Below, piece by piece: positions 1 through 9,625 of a stretch of 64,000 nucleotides of DNA (position 1 is its first letter; each line of letters begins with the position of its first letter). The notes under the pieces are model-generated. The model saw nothing but the letters and a program-made list of their open reading frames with translations, ran no database searches and was not told the origin of the DNA. The position numbers and the translations under genes are program-made. This DNA comes from Roridomyces roridus (taxonomy: Eukaryota; Basidiomycota; Agaricomycetes; Agaricales; Mycenaceae), in assembly GCA_029378245.1 (NCBI GenBank), contig JARKIF010000034.1:496001-560000 (forward strand). Direction: 5' to 3'.

Positions 1-403
1 AGACTTGAACTGGGACTCGAACAGGTGTATGCGAGTGCAGAGTTGGAATACTCTGTTCCACAGGCATAACCCAATCCGCGTACCTGCAGCAAGTACATCT
101 TCCTTCAGTGATATGCCGTCTTGGCTTCCGTTCTGCCTGGAACTTCTGTGCAACCTTCTCAGGCTCAGTTAATCCACGTAGTTCCGACGCAGTGGGAACC
201 AAAAATACATCATACACTGTTTTGTTATCCAATTTACTCTGCATGTAATCCTGTAGCAATACAGCAGCCTCAGGGTCCTCTCTTTCAATTTCCGGCAGCG
301 CCTGCTCTGTAAACAGAGTAGCTAGCTCTTGTTTCGAAAACGAGCCCTTGGTTGCATCTGCGTGCTGTACCATGCGTATCCAGCCTTGACCGTTTTCATC
401 CAT
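1..403 (-). CDS. Start of retrotransposon pol ORF (partial, runs off the left edge)
   Basis: An uninterrupted minus-strand reading frame begins with an ATG at 403-401 and stays open to base 1, giving about 134 codons. It starts 5 nt after the protease ORF stop (409-411) and is in the -1 frame relative to it. The same frame is already open upstream of that ATG, back to a TAA just before the A AAT TTT heptamer at 460-466. The product is therefore more likely made as a frameshift extension of the protease ORF than from its own start. The fragment precedes the reverse transcriptase core, so no RT, RNase H or integrase motif is visible. Assignment to pol rests on position after gag and protease in the same orientation. 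The rest of the element lies outside the window. Confidence 0.7.
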   Translation of the reverse strand, partial: MDENGQGWIRMVQHADATKGSFSKQELATLFTEQALPEIEREDPEAAVLLQDYMQSKLDNKTVYDVFLVPTASELRGLTEPEKVAQKFQAERKPRRHITEGRCTCCRYADWVMPVEQSIPTLHSHTPVRVPVQV

Positions 404-408
404 CTCGA

Positions 409-1728
409 CTATTGCTGCAAACTCTCGTTGGTCCCTGACCAATTCATCGAGTGCACTTGAAAATTTCCCGCGGCAGGCTTAACATTTTCGGACTCATCCG
501 GTACACTAACCACGGTAGGCTTCATCCTTTTGAGGTTCTTCAATGCTCCCCGTTCAAAGGTTGGAAGCGTACACCGCTGTTTGGTAGTCGGGTCCGTGAT
601 GGTGACAATTTGCCTCCCATCTGGTTGGTTCTGCACATTGCTTGCCGTCAAGATATCAAATGGTCTACCCAGCAAGACTTTGTATGCGGGATTCCTGAGT
701 ACATGAACCTGTAGGTACACTGTGATGTCTCCGAATCTAAACGGAACATTACGAGCTAACCCTTCGGTTTTCTCCACTTGTCCATTGGCACTTTGCATCA
801 TGATATTAATATCTGGGTTCCATTCTACACCCAGTTCAATTGCAGTAGCCATGGCCATAGACACAATCTGCGAGCCATTATCAAGAATGGACTCAGCCTG
901 GCCAACACCCTTAATCAAAGGGTATACCACTCTCAGAGCCGCAGAGTCAAGAGCAACTGCAGGGTCAACCATAGTTGCGAAAATCTGCTTAGCCCTTTCA
1001 CCCGGTTTGAGTGTACTCAAATATTCAAGCACCGGATCACACGCAACCAGTGCACCCTTTGGTACAAGTCCATCCTGCTCTTCAGCCACGTAGAAATTCT
1101 GAAGCATAGTTATCTCCTGGGTATGGATGGCATCCGACTGAATGTACTGTGAGCCCGAGTGATACACATTGCCCGGTAGTGCATCCCCCGGTACCACCGG
1201 TGTTGTGTCCCTGGTCTCTGGTACTGGCACACGACGCCAAGTCACCAGATTCTTGGCTTCTTTTTGAATCTCAGGTGCTGCAGCAATCAAGTCCTGCAGC
1301 GGGATTTCAATCTTCACAGATTTCACTGCATCTATGATTGCCTTGATTCCAGCCTCCCTGAATTCGTCAATGGGTGCCTTCAGTTTATAGGCTACACCCG
1401 ATGCAATCTCCGCAATGGTATCCAGTTGAGTCTCACTCAGTTTTTCCTTGGTGCCTGGATTGGGTGCAAATTCAACCGGCGGAACATTCTTGAACGGTAG
1501 TTCAACCGGACTTTCCTGTTCAACCGGTGGTCCTTGTTGAACAGGTGGTATCTGTGGTACAACTCCTGTATCAGAACCTGCATCCTGGTTCTTTTTACTC
1601 TTTTTACCCTTTTTCTTACGCCACTCAGGTGCCTCCGCTTTTGCACCAAGAGTTTTGTTTTCCTGCTTATTCTGGTCCTCCGGGGCTTTCGCAGGTTCAG
1701 GCTTTGGATCAGCCTGTGCCCCCTTCAT
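409..1728 (-). CDS. Retrotransposon protease ORF (retropepsin-like)
   Basis: A 439-aa ORF between gag and pol. The first third is low-complexity and rich in Lys, Pro and Gln. Around residues 280-345 there is a retropepsin-like region: a D-N-G-S box (residues LDNGSQIVSM) where D-S/T-G is usual, a beta-strand-rich stretch, and a conserved LLGRPF motif typical of Ty3/gypsy proteases. The nominal ATG (1728-1726) lies 8 nt after the gag stop. The -1 frame is open from just upstream of an A7 run (1740-1746), so the protein may be made as a gag-protease fusion by frameshifting. It should process the polyprotein inside virus-like particles. The Asn in the active-site triplet is unusual and may reduce activity. 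Confidence 0.75.
   Translation of the reverse strand: MKGAQADPKPEPAKAPEDQNKQENKTLGAKAEAPEWRKKKGKKSKKNQDAGSDTGVVPQIPPVQQGPPVEQESPVELPFKNVPPVEFAPNPGTKEKLSETQLDTIAEIASGVAYKLKAPIDEFREAGIKAIIDAVKSVKIEIPLQDLIAAAPEIQKEAKNLVTWRRVPVPETRDTTPVVPGDALPGNVYHSGSQYIQSDAIHTQEITMLQNFYVAEEQDGLVPKGALVACDPVLEYLSTLKPGERAKQIFATMVDPAVALDSAALRVVYPLIKGVGQAESILDNGSQIVSMAMATAIELGVEWNPDINIMMQSANGQVEKTEGLARNVPFRFGDITVYLQVHVLRNPAYKVLLGRPFDILTASNVQNQPDGRQIVTITDPTTKQRCTLPTFERGALKNLKRMKPTVVSVPDESENVKPAAGNFQVHSMNWSGTNESLQQ
460..466 (-). promoter_or_regulatory. Candidate -1 ribosomal frameshift site, protease to pol (A AAT TTT)
   Basis: On the minus strand the protease frame reads GGA AAT TTT CAA, which contains the X XXY YYZ heptamer A AAT TTT. 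The -1 frame has a TAA only a few codons upstream of the heptamer and is open from there into pol. The heptamer sits inside the short overlap, which is where a working frameshift site must be. No downstream pseudoknot was computed. Confidence 0.6.
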
Positions 1729-1736
1729 CGAACCAT

Positions 1737-3683
1737 CTATTTTTTTCCTTCGTCAGTGTCGCCGGTTCGGGCAGCTCCACTGCGAGTCTGAACAACCAAT
1801 TGTTGGACCTGCGTTGTAAGCAGGGCCAACACCTGTGCCAAGTCGTTATTTTGTACTTGGGGTGCCATAGGGGTTGGTTGAGCAACCCCTAGTGGTTGCT
1901 GGTGTTGGACGAGTTGAATCGACCTATCCTCTTGCCTTTGATTCAATTGGGCAGAGACCTGCGCCAGTTGTCTCCTTAAATGAGCCTCTGTAACCTTGCG
2001 ACTCAGAATCTCATCGTCACGGTGGTCATAGTCAGTGCCATTGGAAAACAACTCTTCTTCCATGCTAGTGGAGAGAGCATATACTCCAGCAGGCTGAGGC
2101 TGACTTTGAGGTGTTCTTTTGAAATAGGCATCCACTACTTCACGCTTTGAACGGCCATCACGTAGAAGGGTGAGCAAAGGAGTTCCGTCGGCAAGATGTT
2201 CTTTCCCTAGAACAATTTTCAACAGACCCTCCTCAATATGCTTCCTGCGATGCTCGCATCTCGCAATTCCATGTCCAGGTAGCCGACAATAATAACAAGT
2301 CATGTCATTCATGTTCGAAGGCCTATTAATGACTTGAGGGGCGGAACCCTCATGCATCCTGGGTGCCGCAGGGGCGCCAGTATTCACTGACTTGAAGAAC
2401 TGATCCAACCTCCGCTCATTAAGATCGAATCTATCCACCATTTGACTTTCCCACTGCTCCATACGCTCAAGTACCTCATCTGCGCGCTGTTGAAACGCCA
2501 GAGTAGCAGCAACAGGCTCTTGTTTCACTACTACACGGCTAGGACTAGGGCTGCTTGATAGGCCGAAGTTATATTCTCCTCTATCAACAGTTCCTCGTGA
2601 TAGATTCCGTGCAACAGAAATGACTTCCTCAAAGAGGTAGCGCTCCTTCTCTCTGTCCTGGATTTCCTTTGTACGAGCAGCTACTGCCACTGTGTCATTA
2701 GGATCAATGGTACGGTTGTTACGCACCACTTCATCCATATCCAAACGTGTCCATATCCTGGTCACAAAATCTGCATCCAATTTTTCCATAAACCGGGCAA
2801 TAGCCGACTTGTTGGTTAACTTAGCCGGAACCAGTAATTTAACCTGAGCTTGCATTGGACGAACCAACGACAATAGCCCATCTTGATCTTCCAACGAGAT
2901 GCTCTTGTTTGGAAATCTATCCAAGAGCTTATTCAAGTTTGAGATCGAGCCAGACTCTAAGTCACGTATCGAAGGATAGTGACCCAAAATATCTTTTACA
3001 AAATCCTCGAAGCTACCTGTCGTAAACGACGGCAGACTCTGCCATTCTCGCTTTGCCGTGTAATCGGCGTAGCTAACCAGTTTTTCCTTTTTCTTGTCAG
3101 CGGCTGTACCAGCCAAAGACATGAGAGCATCCATGTGATCCAGGAACTGCTGAAGCTCCTTGGGTTTATCCGAGTCAAAATGCGGGGCATTGTTCTCCCA
3201 AGGCTGGGGAATTCTAGGGTTGGAAGAAGTAGACATGTTGGAAACAGAAACGGGAATGGGAACAGATGTGGGGAGAGGGAAAGAGACAGGAGGAGGGGTG
3301 GGGTTGAGAATGGGGAGTGGGAACGGGATGGGAGTGGAGGGTTGAATGTAAATCTGGGGGCGGGGAGGAGACGGTGTAACAGGGATTCCTGCCAATGGCT
3401 CAGACAAATTATCTTCGCCGAGTAGTTGTTGTTCTGCCTCAATGTCGGAATCGTCACTTGCTTGTGCAGACGGATTTTGGGATTGAACCCTACTCTGCTG
3501 CTGCCTCAAGTTCGCTTGTATCCTTTGTTGAGTTGGTTCTGCTGCCAGTAGGCGAGCACGGTCTGCGGGACTTTGATTCCGCTGACCAGCAGAGTTTCGA
3601 GTGCTTCTGGAAGAGGTGGCTTCGGTCCAATAGGTACCGGTACTCTCGTCCCACGGTGACTCAATCCTGGAGCTAGGGCTCAA
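1737..3683 (-). CDS. Retrotransposon Gag with CCHC zinc knuckle
   Basis: A 648-aa ORF on the minus strand. The N-terminal 130 residues are Ser/Pro/Gln-rich and disordered. Residues about 165-340 form a helical capsid-like region of the Ty3/gypsy Gag type (retrotrans_gag). A CCHC zinc knuckle (CYYCRLPGHGIARC) sits near residue 465, followed by a basic stretch. Gag builds the particle and binds element RNA. The ORF is intact, which suggests a fairly recent insertion. It ends in GGA AAA AAA TAG, a classic -1 slippery context, and the next ORF (protease) is in the -1 frame. The start at 3683 is the first ATG after the predicted primer-binding site. Confidence 0.85.
   Translation of the reverse strand: MSPSSRIESPWDESTGTYWTEATSSRSTRNSAGQRNQSPADRARLLAAEPTQQRIQANLRQQQSRVQSQNPSAQASDDSDIEAEQQLLGEDNLSEPLAGIPVTPSPPRPQIYIQPSTPIPFPLPILNPTPPPVSFPLPTSVPIPVSVSNMSTSSNPRIPQPWENNAPHFDSDKPKELQQFLDHMDALMSLAGTAADKKKEKLVSYADYTAKREWQSLPSFTTGSFEDFVKDILGHYPSIRDLESGSISNLNKLLDRFPNKSISLEDQDGLLSLVRPMQAQVKLLVPAKLTNKSAIARFMEKLDADFVTRIWTRLDMDEVVRNNRTIDPNDTVAVAARTKEIQDREKERYLFEEVISVARNLSRGTVDRGEYNFGLSSSPSPSRVVVKQEPVAATLAFQQRADEVLERMEQWESQMVDRFDLNERRLDQFFKSVNTGAPAAPRMHEGSAPQVINRPSNMNDMTCYYCRLPGHGIARCEHRRKHIEEGLLKIVLGKEHLADGTPLLTLLRDGRSKREVVDAYFKRTPQSQPQPAGVYALSTSMEEELFSNGTDYDHRDDEILSRKVTEAHLRRQLAQVSAQLNQRQEDRSIQLVQHQQPLGVAQPTPMAPQVQNNDLAQVLALLTTQVQQLVVQTRSGAARTGDTDEGKK
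1740..1746 (-). promoter_or_regulatory. Candidate -1 ribosomal frameshift site, gag to protease (A AAA AAA)
   Basis: The last gag codons on the minus strand are GGA AAA AAA TAG. The seven A residues form the heptamer A AAA AAA directly before the stop. In the -1 frame a TGA lies only a few codons upstream, and after the heptamer that frame continues openly into the protease ORF through its nominal ATG. A -1 slip would join gag and protease. Confidence 0.6.
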
Positions 3684-3754
3684 CGGGATTATACCAAGTT
3701 TCTTTTTAACACGGCGGTTGAACCGACAGGAAATCCAAGTGTTTTAAACTGTTA

Positions 3755-3773
3755 CCCCTCGCGGTGGGCTCCA
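3755..3773 (-). other. Candidate primer-binding site of the LTR retrotransposon
   Basis: Read on the minus strand, TGGAGCCCACCGCGAGGGG begins with the TGG that pairs with a tRNA CCA end. The complementary strand would give CCA, a U discriminator, a 7-nt acceptor strand and a plausible CTCGC T-stem strand. It lies two bases inside the predicted LTR end and about 70 nt before the gag ATG. The tRNA identity is not established. Confidence 0.45.
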
Positions 3774-3775
3774 GA

Positions 3776-5042
3776 TGAAACGGTGCACCAATGTGCAGCA
3801 GTGAAATCGGACTAATCAACGAGCTAGACAATGTCAAGCTCTCAAATCCAAAACCAACTACCACTAATCGATGCCGTGTGTGTGTGTTCGGGGAGGTGGG
3901 TCAGGCGTATCGACCGTCAATTCAAATCACACAAGGATATTCCGAGCAGGTAAAACCAATGTATTTTATAGCGTAGAGCTACTACCGCAATCAACCACCA
4001 AAGTTGGGCTTTCGTCAATGCTTGACCTTGCCGTAGGTATTCAACTAATTCACACAGAGGACTTCAGGATATCCACAGCTCGGTCTTTCGACTTCAGGAC
4101 GTCCACAGCTCGGTCGTATGCAACCAATCGAATTTAACCACACCGAATTCCAGTAACCTCAGAGAACCCACAGCTCAGCCCAACCGGAATGGACCTCAGG
4201 GCGCTCACAGCTCAGCGCTGGAGAACGGTCGAACTCAAAAAGGACTTCAGGGCACGCGCAGTCAAGCCGACGTTGCAATAATCCCACAGCTCAGTCAAAA
4301 TGAAGTTCGGTCGTATGTTATGCCAACAGAGGGGAGGGGGATTCACTGTCCTACACTAATTTACATGCCCTCTAATATACTGACTACGGCTTGTAATTGT
4401 TCCGTGTTTAACATCAACTTGATCTACTATCATACTCTAAAGCGCCGCCGGGGGAGGTCTCTTTGATCTGTATCCTGACTCTGCCGTGTAATGGCCGAGT
4501 AACCTTCTGAACATTCTGGCAGACTAAACCCGCCGGCAGTGGCTTTTCATATTCCTATCAGCACTGCCGGTCATGCCGAGCGTGTGAACTCGATGTGAAC
4601 CACCGGCGGTCATGCCCATGGCATTCATTGTGCTTCCGAGACATTCCGAGTAATTTCCGAGATGTCATGATTCCTATCCAAGTGACTGAGTTCAACTCGT
4701 GCGTAGTTCATGTAAATTCCAGTTGAACCATGGGTATCCCTTTAGCAAATGCAGCATAGAATTCCTTCCAATGTCCCAATATGTTGAATGGCCTCGCGCC
4801 GTTGCATGCACTCGAGCTCGGCGGCATGGCGGCCGAGCTGTCATAATACTTGCATAGTAGCCGTGATATGTGTGAGAATAATGATGGGCGGCATTCAAAC
4901 GTGTCGGCGGCCTTAGTGCGCGATCCTGGGAGCGATCCGCACTCTATCTAATCTCCTTATTCACTGGTTTAATCAACCGATTAGATTGAAAGGTCACATG
5001 AATTCGATTTATTTCAGCCGTGGTTGAATCCACGACTCATCA
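3776..5042 (-). repeat. Candidate 5' LTR of the gypsy-type element
   Basis: The stretch between the primer-binding site and the point where TAF2-like sequence resumes (5043) has LTR boundaries. On the minus strand it begins TGATGAG and ends GTTTCA, giving TG...CA ends, and it contains no convincing gene. The outer edge coincides exactly with the breakpoint of the TAF2 duplicate, which fits insertion of the element into that copy. The expected 5-bp target duplication would start with CCGTC at 5043. The second LTR would lie left of base 1, so the pair cannot be compared here. Internal imperfect tandem repeats at about 4060-4310 are described separately. Confidence 0.5.
4060..4310. repeat. Five imperfect tandem units inside the LTR
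   Basis: About five diverged copies of a unit resembling ACYTCAGG, a short spacer, then CCACAGCTCRGYC occur at roughly 4060, 4090, 4155, 4191 and 4241. The last copy is interrupted. They lie inside the LTR candidate and could be regulatory repeats of the element. Confidence 0.6.
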
Positions 5043-5185
5043 CCGTCAAACGCTGCAATTCGGACTTGGGTATAATTCCCTTGCCTGAATAGTCGGTTAG
5101 TTGTTTGCTCACATGTTTCGTGAACGCCACTTACCGTGTCAGGGGAAAGAACGTCAGCGGCGCGCTCGGGATGAGATTGGAAACC

Positions 5186-5193
5186 ATCAGGAC
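5186..5193. repeat. Target-site duplication, left copy (hAT-like element)
   Basis: ATCAGGAC here and GTCAGGAC at 7962-7969 flank the insert, and the intact TAF2 copy has a single ATCAGGAC. Seven of eight bases agree. The left copy fits the nTnnnnAn preference of hAT target sites. Confidence 0.6.
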
Positions 5194-7962
5194 CACTACA
5201 TACAGTACATCTTTTGCAAAAGATACATTAAGTATCAGACCGCGGTTTTGCAAAAGTTACCAGTAAATTTTATCTATACCCAAAAAGCACTGAATCTCTT
5301 ATCTCTGACTGTATCCATCACAGGGATCAGCGCGGCATCCTGGGGCAGTATCGGGTATACTGGACAACCAGGTTAACTCTCGGTTAAGCTTTATTTAATG
5401 GGTAATTGATATTAATATCTTAAATTACCATCAAATGGCTCCGGAGATGACTGATACCACTGCATCAATTGACTGCACACCCTCGGCATGGATCAGAAAT
5501 GATGGGGGATCGAAAAATCAAAGTTGTAGAGCTGATTTGCAGCTACAGAATCACCCTATACAATACTGGCTCAAAATGCCTGGCTGGCTCACAAAATGCA
5601 AAATACTTTCCAAACCCCGGCTTCAGAAAAAAGAAATGCCTGTATTACATGGTTCAAATGTATGGCCTATTGCTCAGGGTGTTTTTGATGGTGATTTTTT
5701 AGGGCACAGCGGCATAGTACGGATGGTGGGCTTGCAAAAGAGGTGTGTCTGGTAGATGGGATGAGTCTCCAGTGTCTTAAGGTATTGGCTGTCTACTCTA
5801 GTTGTTACTTGTCTGTCTAAGAATCACTACCTTATTAGTCCTTTTTGCCAAGGTCACAAGTTCAAACCCCGGCACCCTCATTCCATTTTTGTTGCCTTCA
5901 TACCTTTAGCACCATTGGCTGAATTCTTTTGAATGTTCATGGAGCTATTGCAGCACTCCCTCCCATGCACTCCATGTATTTACAACCCCCATTTACACTC
6001 ACTGAGAGGCACAATTGCTGTATGATTGAAAACACTGATTTCCTGGTGCTGAATGATTCTGGTGCCCAGATGTGTGATCTGTAGCCTGTAAGTCTGATCC
6101 TGGATCATATTAACTCTAATCTGAAGAAGGTTCAACCAAGGCCCTTGATTCCAGAGAGATTTCAACTCAATTCTTCAAATGTAAGTGTGCACCAGTTCTC
6201 AATACCTGTGGCTAATGCATTGGTTCCAACACCACAGCGAACATTTCCCTTGCCAGTAGACCCCATTAGAGCAAAGAAACTGGCCAGAACATGAGGAGAA
6301 ACCTGAGTTATGAGTGTGATCATTTTGAGCTGATCCCCCTTGTTGTGCACCTACAGGGCCATGTACATGTATTGGGAGTCTAAAAACTAGATGGAACATC
6401 TTAGAATTGCTCCACCCATCCATATTAGCAAGAGCATTTGCAAGATTCCACTGGTTGTGTTTGGGTCTGGCAGGATTGTAGGGTAAGAATTTGGTCAAAT
6501 GTCCAGTAGAGCTCTTGAACAGAACTCCATGGATTCTCCCCCAACCCTCATGATCAAGGACACTTTCTGGACCCCCTGAGCTCCCTTTCCTCAGTGGTGA
6601 CTTCAAATATCCCAGATTCCACTCCCTTTGTCTTCTATCAACAGAATGATCCAAAATGATCACAAAATCTCTATGCATATAACTTTACTTTCTGTGCAGG
6701 TATTCAGCTGATCTTGGTTGTGCTGGCCTCCTATACTCTAGGGTACTTGTCCCATGTACTTCAACCACAGAGGAAAAATCAAGAGCATGAGCAATTCAGT
6801 GAAAATGGGATTTGATGACTTTTCCCACTTTCACCTGGCCTATTATGCACCTTATGGTAAGGGACTTCAAAAGTCATTGATAATACTCATTGAAGTCTTG
6901 GGGTGCTAAGGATCAGGTTATCAACTGCCAATATCAATAGCTGCACCTAAATCTACCTTTATCTCATTCACTTATAACACTCTCCCATGGCTCAGATCTG
7001 GACTGATATTTGAGATCTAGCATCCTAAGTGGTACATAAACATGCTAAGCTCACAGATCACAAAAGCATGAAACTACATGGACATGATATCAAAGGTGCA
7101 AAAATGCACAGACCATTTCCACTCTTACAGCTGGTATATACCCAAAGTGGTAACACACTTGTTGCCAAAACATGTGGAAGGATTGAGAGAAGAATTGTTG
7201 CCAGTAAAGTTTGTTAAGGATCCCAGAGGCAGATCCAATGGGAGTGCAAAAGCTGAAAATTGCCTTTTTGGGAGGAAAGCGTAGTGGCCCAATCGGGAGT
7301 AGCATCCGAAATGTCAAACACTTTTTGGATTCAGAGTTGATGACACCACTCTGAGGTTAGAAAATATAATGGTTCCTTTGGTATGAAGCCTTGGGACATG
7401 CTCAGCTTTCAAAACCTGGTGGTTGGTTTCCAAAGACTCGCCTCTGAAAAAGTATTTTGCGTTTTGCGGGCCAGCCAATCAGTTTGATGTAAAACAATGT
7501 TAGCAACTCCTGTAGCTCTTGAGCGCCTCTACAACTTTGATTTTTTTTTTTTTTTGATCCCCTATCTTTTTTTGATGCATGCCGCTGGTCCAAATGTGCC
7601 GGTTACTCTTTCAGGATTGCTATCACATCTGGAAGGAGTCATCAATGTTCTCTTCCTATTGGGGATTCTCCGAGAAGGCCGGAGTGGACCCTGTGATTGA
7701 TTGAAAATTTCGGACCTGATTTTCGGGCTATTTCTCATATATTTTAAATATGTGCAGTGGAAATGCCTGAAAATCAAATTTTAATAGCATATAGCCTGTG
7801 CCGGATGTGCCGTGTGTGCCGTGCCAGCCGGTCAACTAGTTACAGCTAGCCACAACCATATATAGGCTCCAGGTGGCTGTACACCCACTAGTGACTTCCT
7901 TTTGCAAAACCATGGTCTGCCACCTAGCACTATCTTTTGCAAAGTATGTACTGTACCAGCTG
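5194..7962. mobile_element. hAT-like DNA transposon, non-autonomous or decayed
   Basis: An insert of about 2.77 kb sits between target-site copies in the TAF2 duplicate. Both ends begin with CA and form imperfect 32-bp inverted repeats that share TACAGTACAT and TTTGCAAAAGATA. The word TTTGCAAAAG recurs near both ends (5211, 5251, 7910 and 7935 regions), as subterminal repeats do. A target duplication of 7-8 bp and subterminal repeats point to a hAT or related (for example KDZ-type) superfamily. Internal ORFs are short (the longest is 159 aa at 6199-6678, minus) and none is recognisable as a transposase, so this copy cannot encode its own mobility. The last base is ambiguous between element and target duplication. 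Confidence 0.7.
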
Positions 7963-8871
7963 TCAGGACGGTGTAAAACTTGATGAATATGAGCCCTGCG
8001 GTCTAGAAGAGAAAGTAAAAAGATGATACCTCAAGAGCAGCGATAGTGACATTGTTATGCGTCGAAGGAATGAGCCGGTCCATGGTTCGGTAACGATTGA
8101 CTTCCGCTAAAGCCTGCTTGAGGAGATGGGCATCTTCCTCGTTGTACTCGGAACGAACTTCGGATGGCAAAAGTTCTCCTCGTTCCGGGGGAGAGGTCGA
8201 CACCGTGGCGTAGGCTGCGGAAGATATTATGGTACAGATATAGTATCCATCGGCGTACTGGAACCTCGAGGTCAAGAGGTGCGAAAGAGAAAAGAGAATA
8301 ATGCTGACAGTGTTAGAAGTATTATCGTTATATCGCAGCTGGTCGATTAAGAATTTCCGGACCACGGACGGGGTTTTTCCATTCTCAAAGCGGATGCGCG
8401 AAATGGCGTTTATAAGGCTCTGCAATCATGACAATCAGCGTCAAACAGGTAACCACAGATTGAAGGGGTAACCTTGCGAACAAAATACTCGGAAAGGTCA
8501 GATAAATCGTTCAGTTTTGGAACATAAGTGTGGGCGAAGAGGTCTTGATTAGGGTTCTCGGGATCGTAACAGTAGCGAAGGAATAATTTGAAGAGATGAA
8601 ATAAACCCAAGTATTTTAGCTTGGGTATCGAGCACTGGAAACGGCGTCAAAGGATATCGGAATAATAGATGTGGAACATACATTCACAAGCGCCAACGCA
8701 GCTTCACAGCGAATGCGATAGAAATAATTTGACACGAGCACCGTCTTGGTCAGGGTGCTTGATACGATCGCGGTAGGCTGCTGGGCCAGGGCGTGTAACG
8801 CCTGAGACGACAAGTGAGTAATAAGAAGTCAACTGAACGGCTATGATATACCTCGAGTTGCGCGACTACAT

Positions 8872-8877
8872 CCCGAT
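8872..8877. repeat. Target-site duplication, left copy (4.5 kb TIR element)
   Basis: CCCGAT here is repeated perfectly at 13399-13404. The intact TAF2 gene has one CCCGAT at the same place. This fixes both ends of the 4.5 kb insert. Confidence 0.8.
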
Positions 8878-9625
8878 TATGACGGTCGGTTTGTACATTT
8901 AATAATTCACACACAAACCCCGTTTCACACAAACACCAAGGGAAATTTCACACACAAACGCCTGCGCATTCCTTATATGGTATACTGATTGCGCCGAGAT
9001 CATAAACCCGATCAGTCCCGAGGATGCCCCCATCATTTTCGCTTACGCAAAGTCCATTTATCCTTGATTTATCCACCTCGTACTTCCGCGCTCGTCATCC
9101 ATAGCCATCCCAGGAAGGCCTCAAGAACGCAGCCGCCAATGGCATATGCCACGGGCGCCTCCACCGCCCTGTCTCAGACTCTCAGATTTCCAACACTGCC
9201 TGACACCGCCCGGCCACCCCGGCCCACGAATCTTCAATCTCAAGCTGGAATAAGGCGCCGGGGAACATCCGACTCCCGACACGGCGGTTTCGTTCGTGTC
9301 AGGCCTCAGATATCGGCTGTGAGTTGCCGTTGGCTCTTTGATACCATCCCTTATAGCCGACTATAGGCTGTCAATCCAAGACACTGCCATTTCCGCACCA
9401 GTTAGCTCGGGACATCGTCCCCACCCCATCCTCCCTCAGGGCATTCACTGGATTCTACTCTGCGTGATCTCTTGTTGATCTCAACCCTCTCAACTTCTCA
9501 TCCAGCCATCTGCCTGATGGTAACAAATTCCGCTGCTCTGACTCATTGTATCCAAGTTCCTGCGCAACAAACTGGGGTGGAGTTGGCATGCTGGCACCTG
9601 CGCCGCTCAGAAGGTTCCCGCCAAC

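Noticed and set aside
7543..7555. Poly-T tract as a possible poly-A tail of a retroposon
   Set aside because: There is no adjacent retroposed gene or target duplication. It lies in the interior of the hAT-like element.
8003..8813. ORFs that read as parts of TAF2 and look like small genes
   Set aside because: They are exons of the truncated TAF2 duplicate. No start, promoter or complete domain remains.
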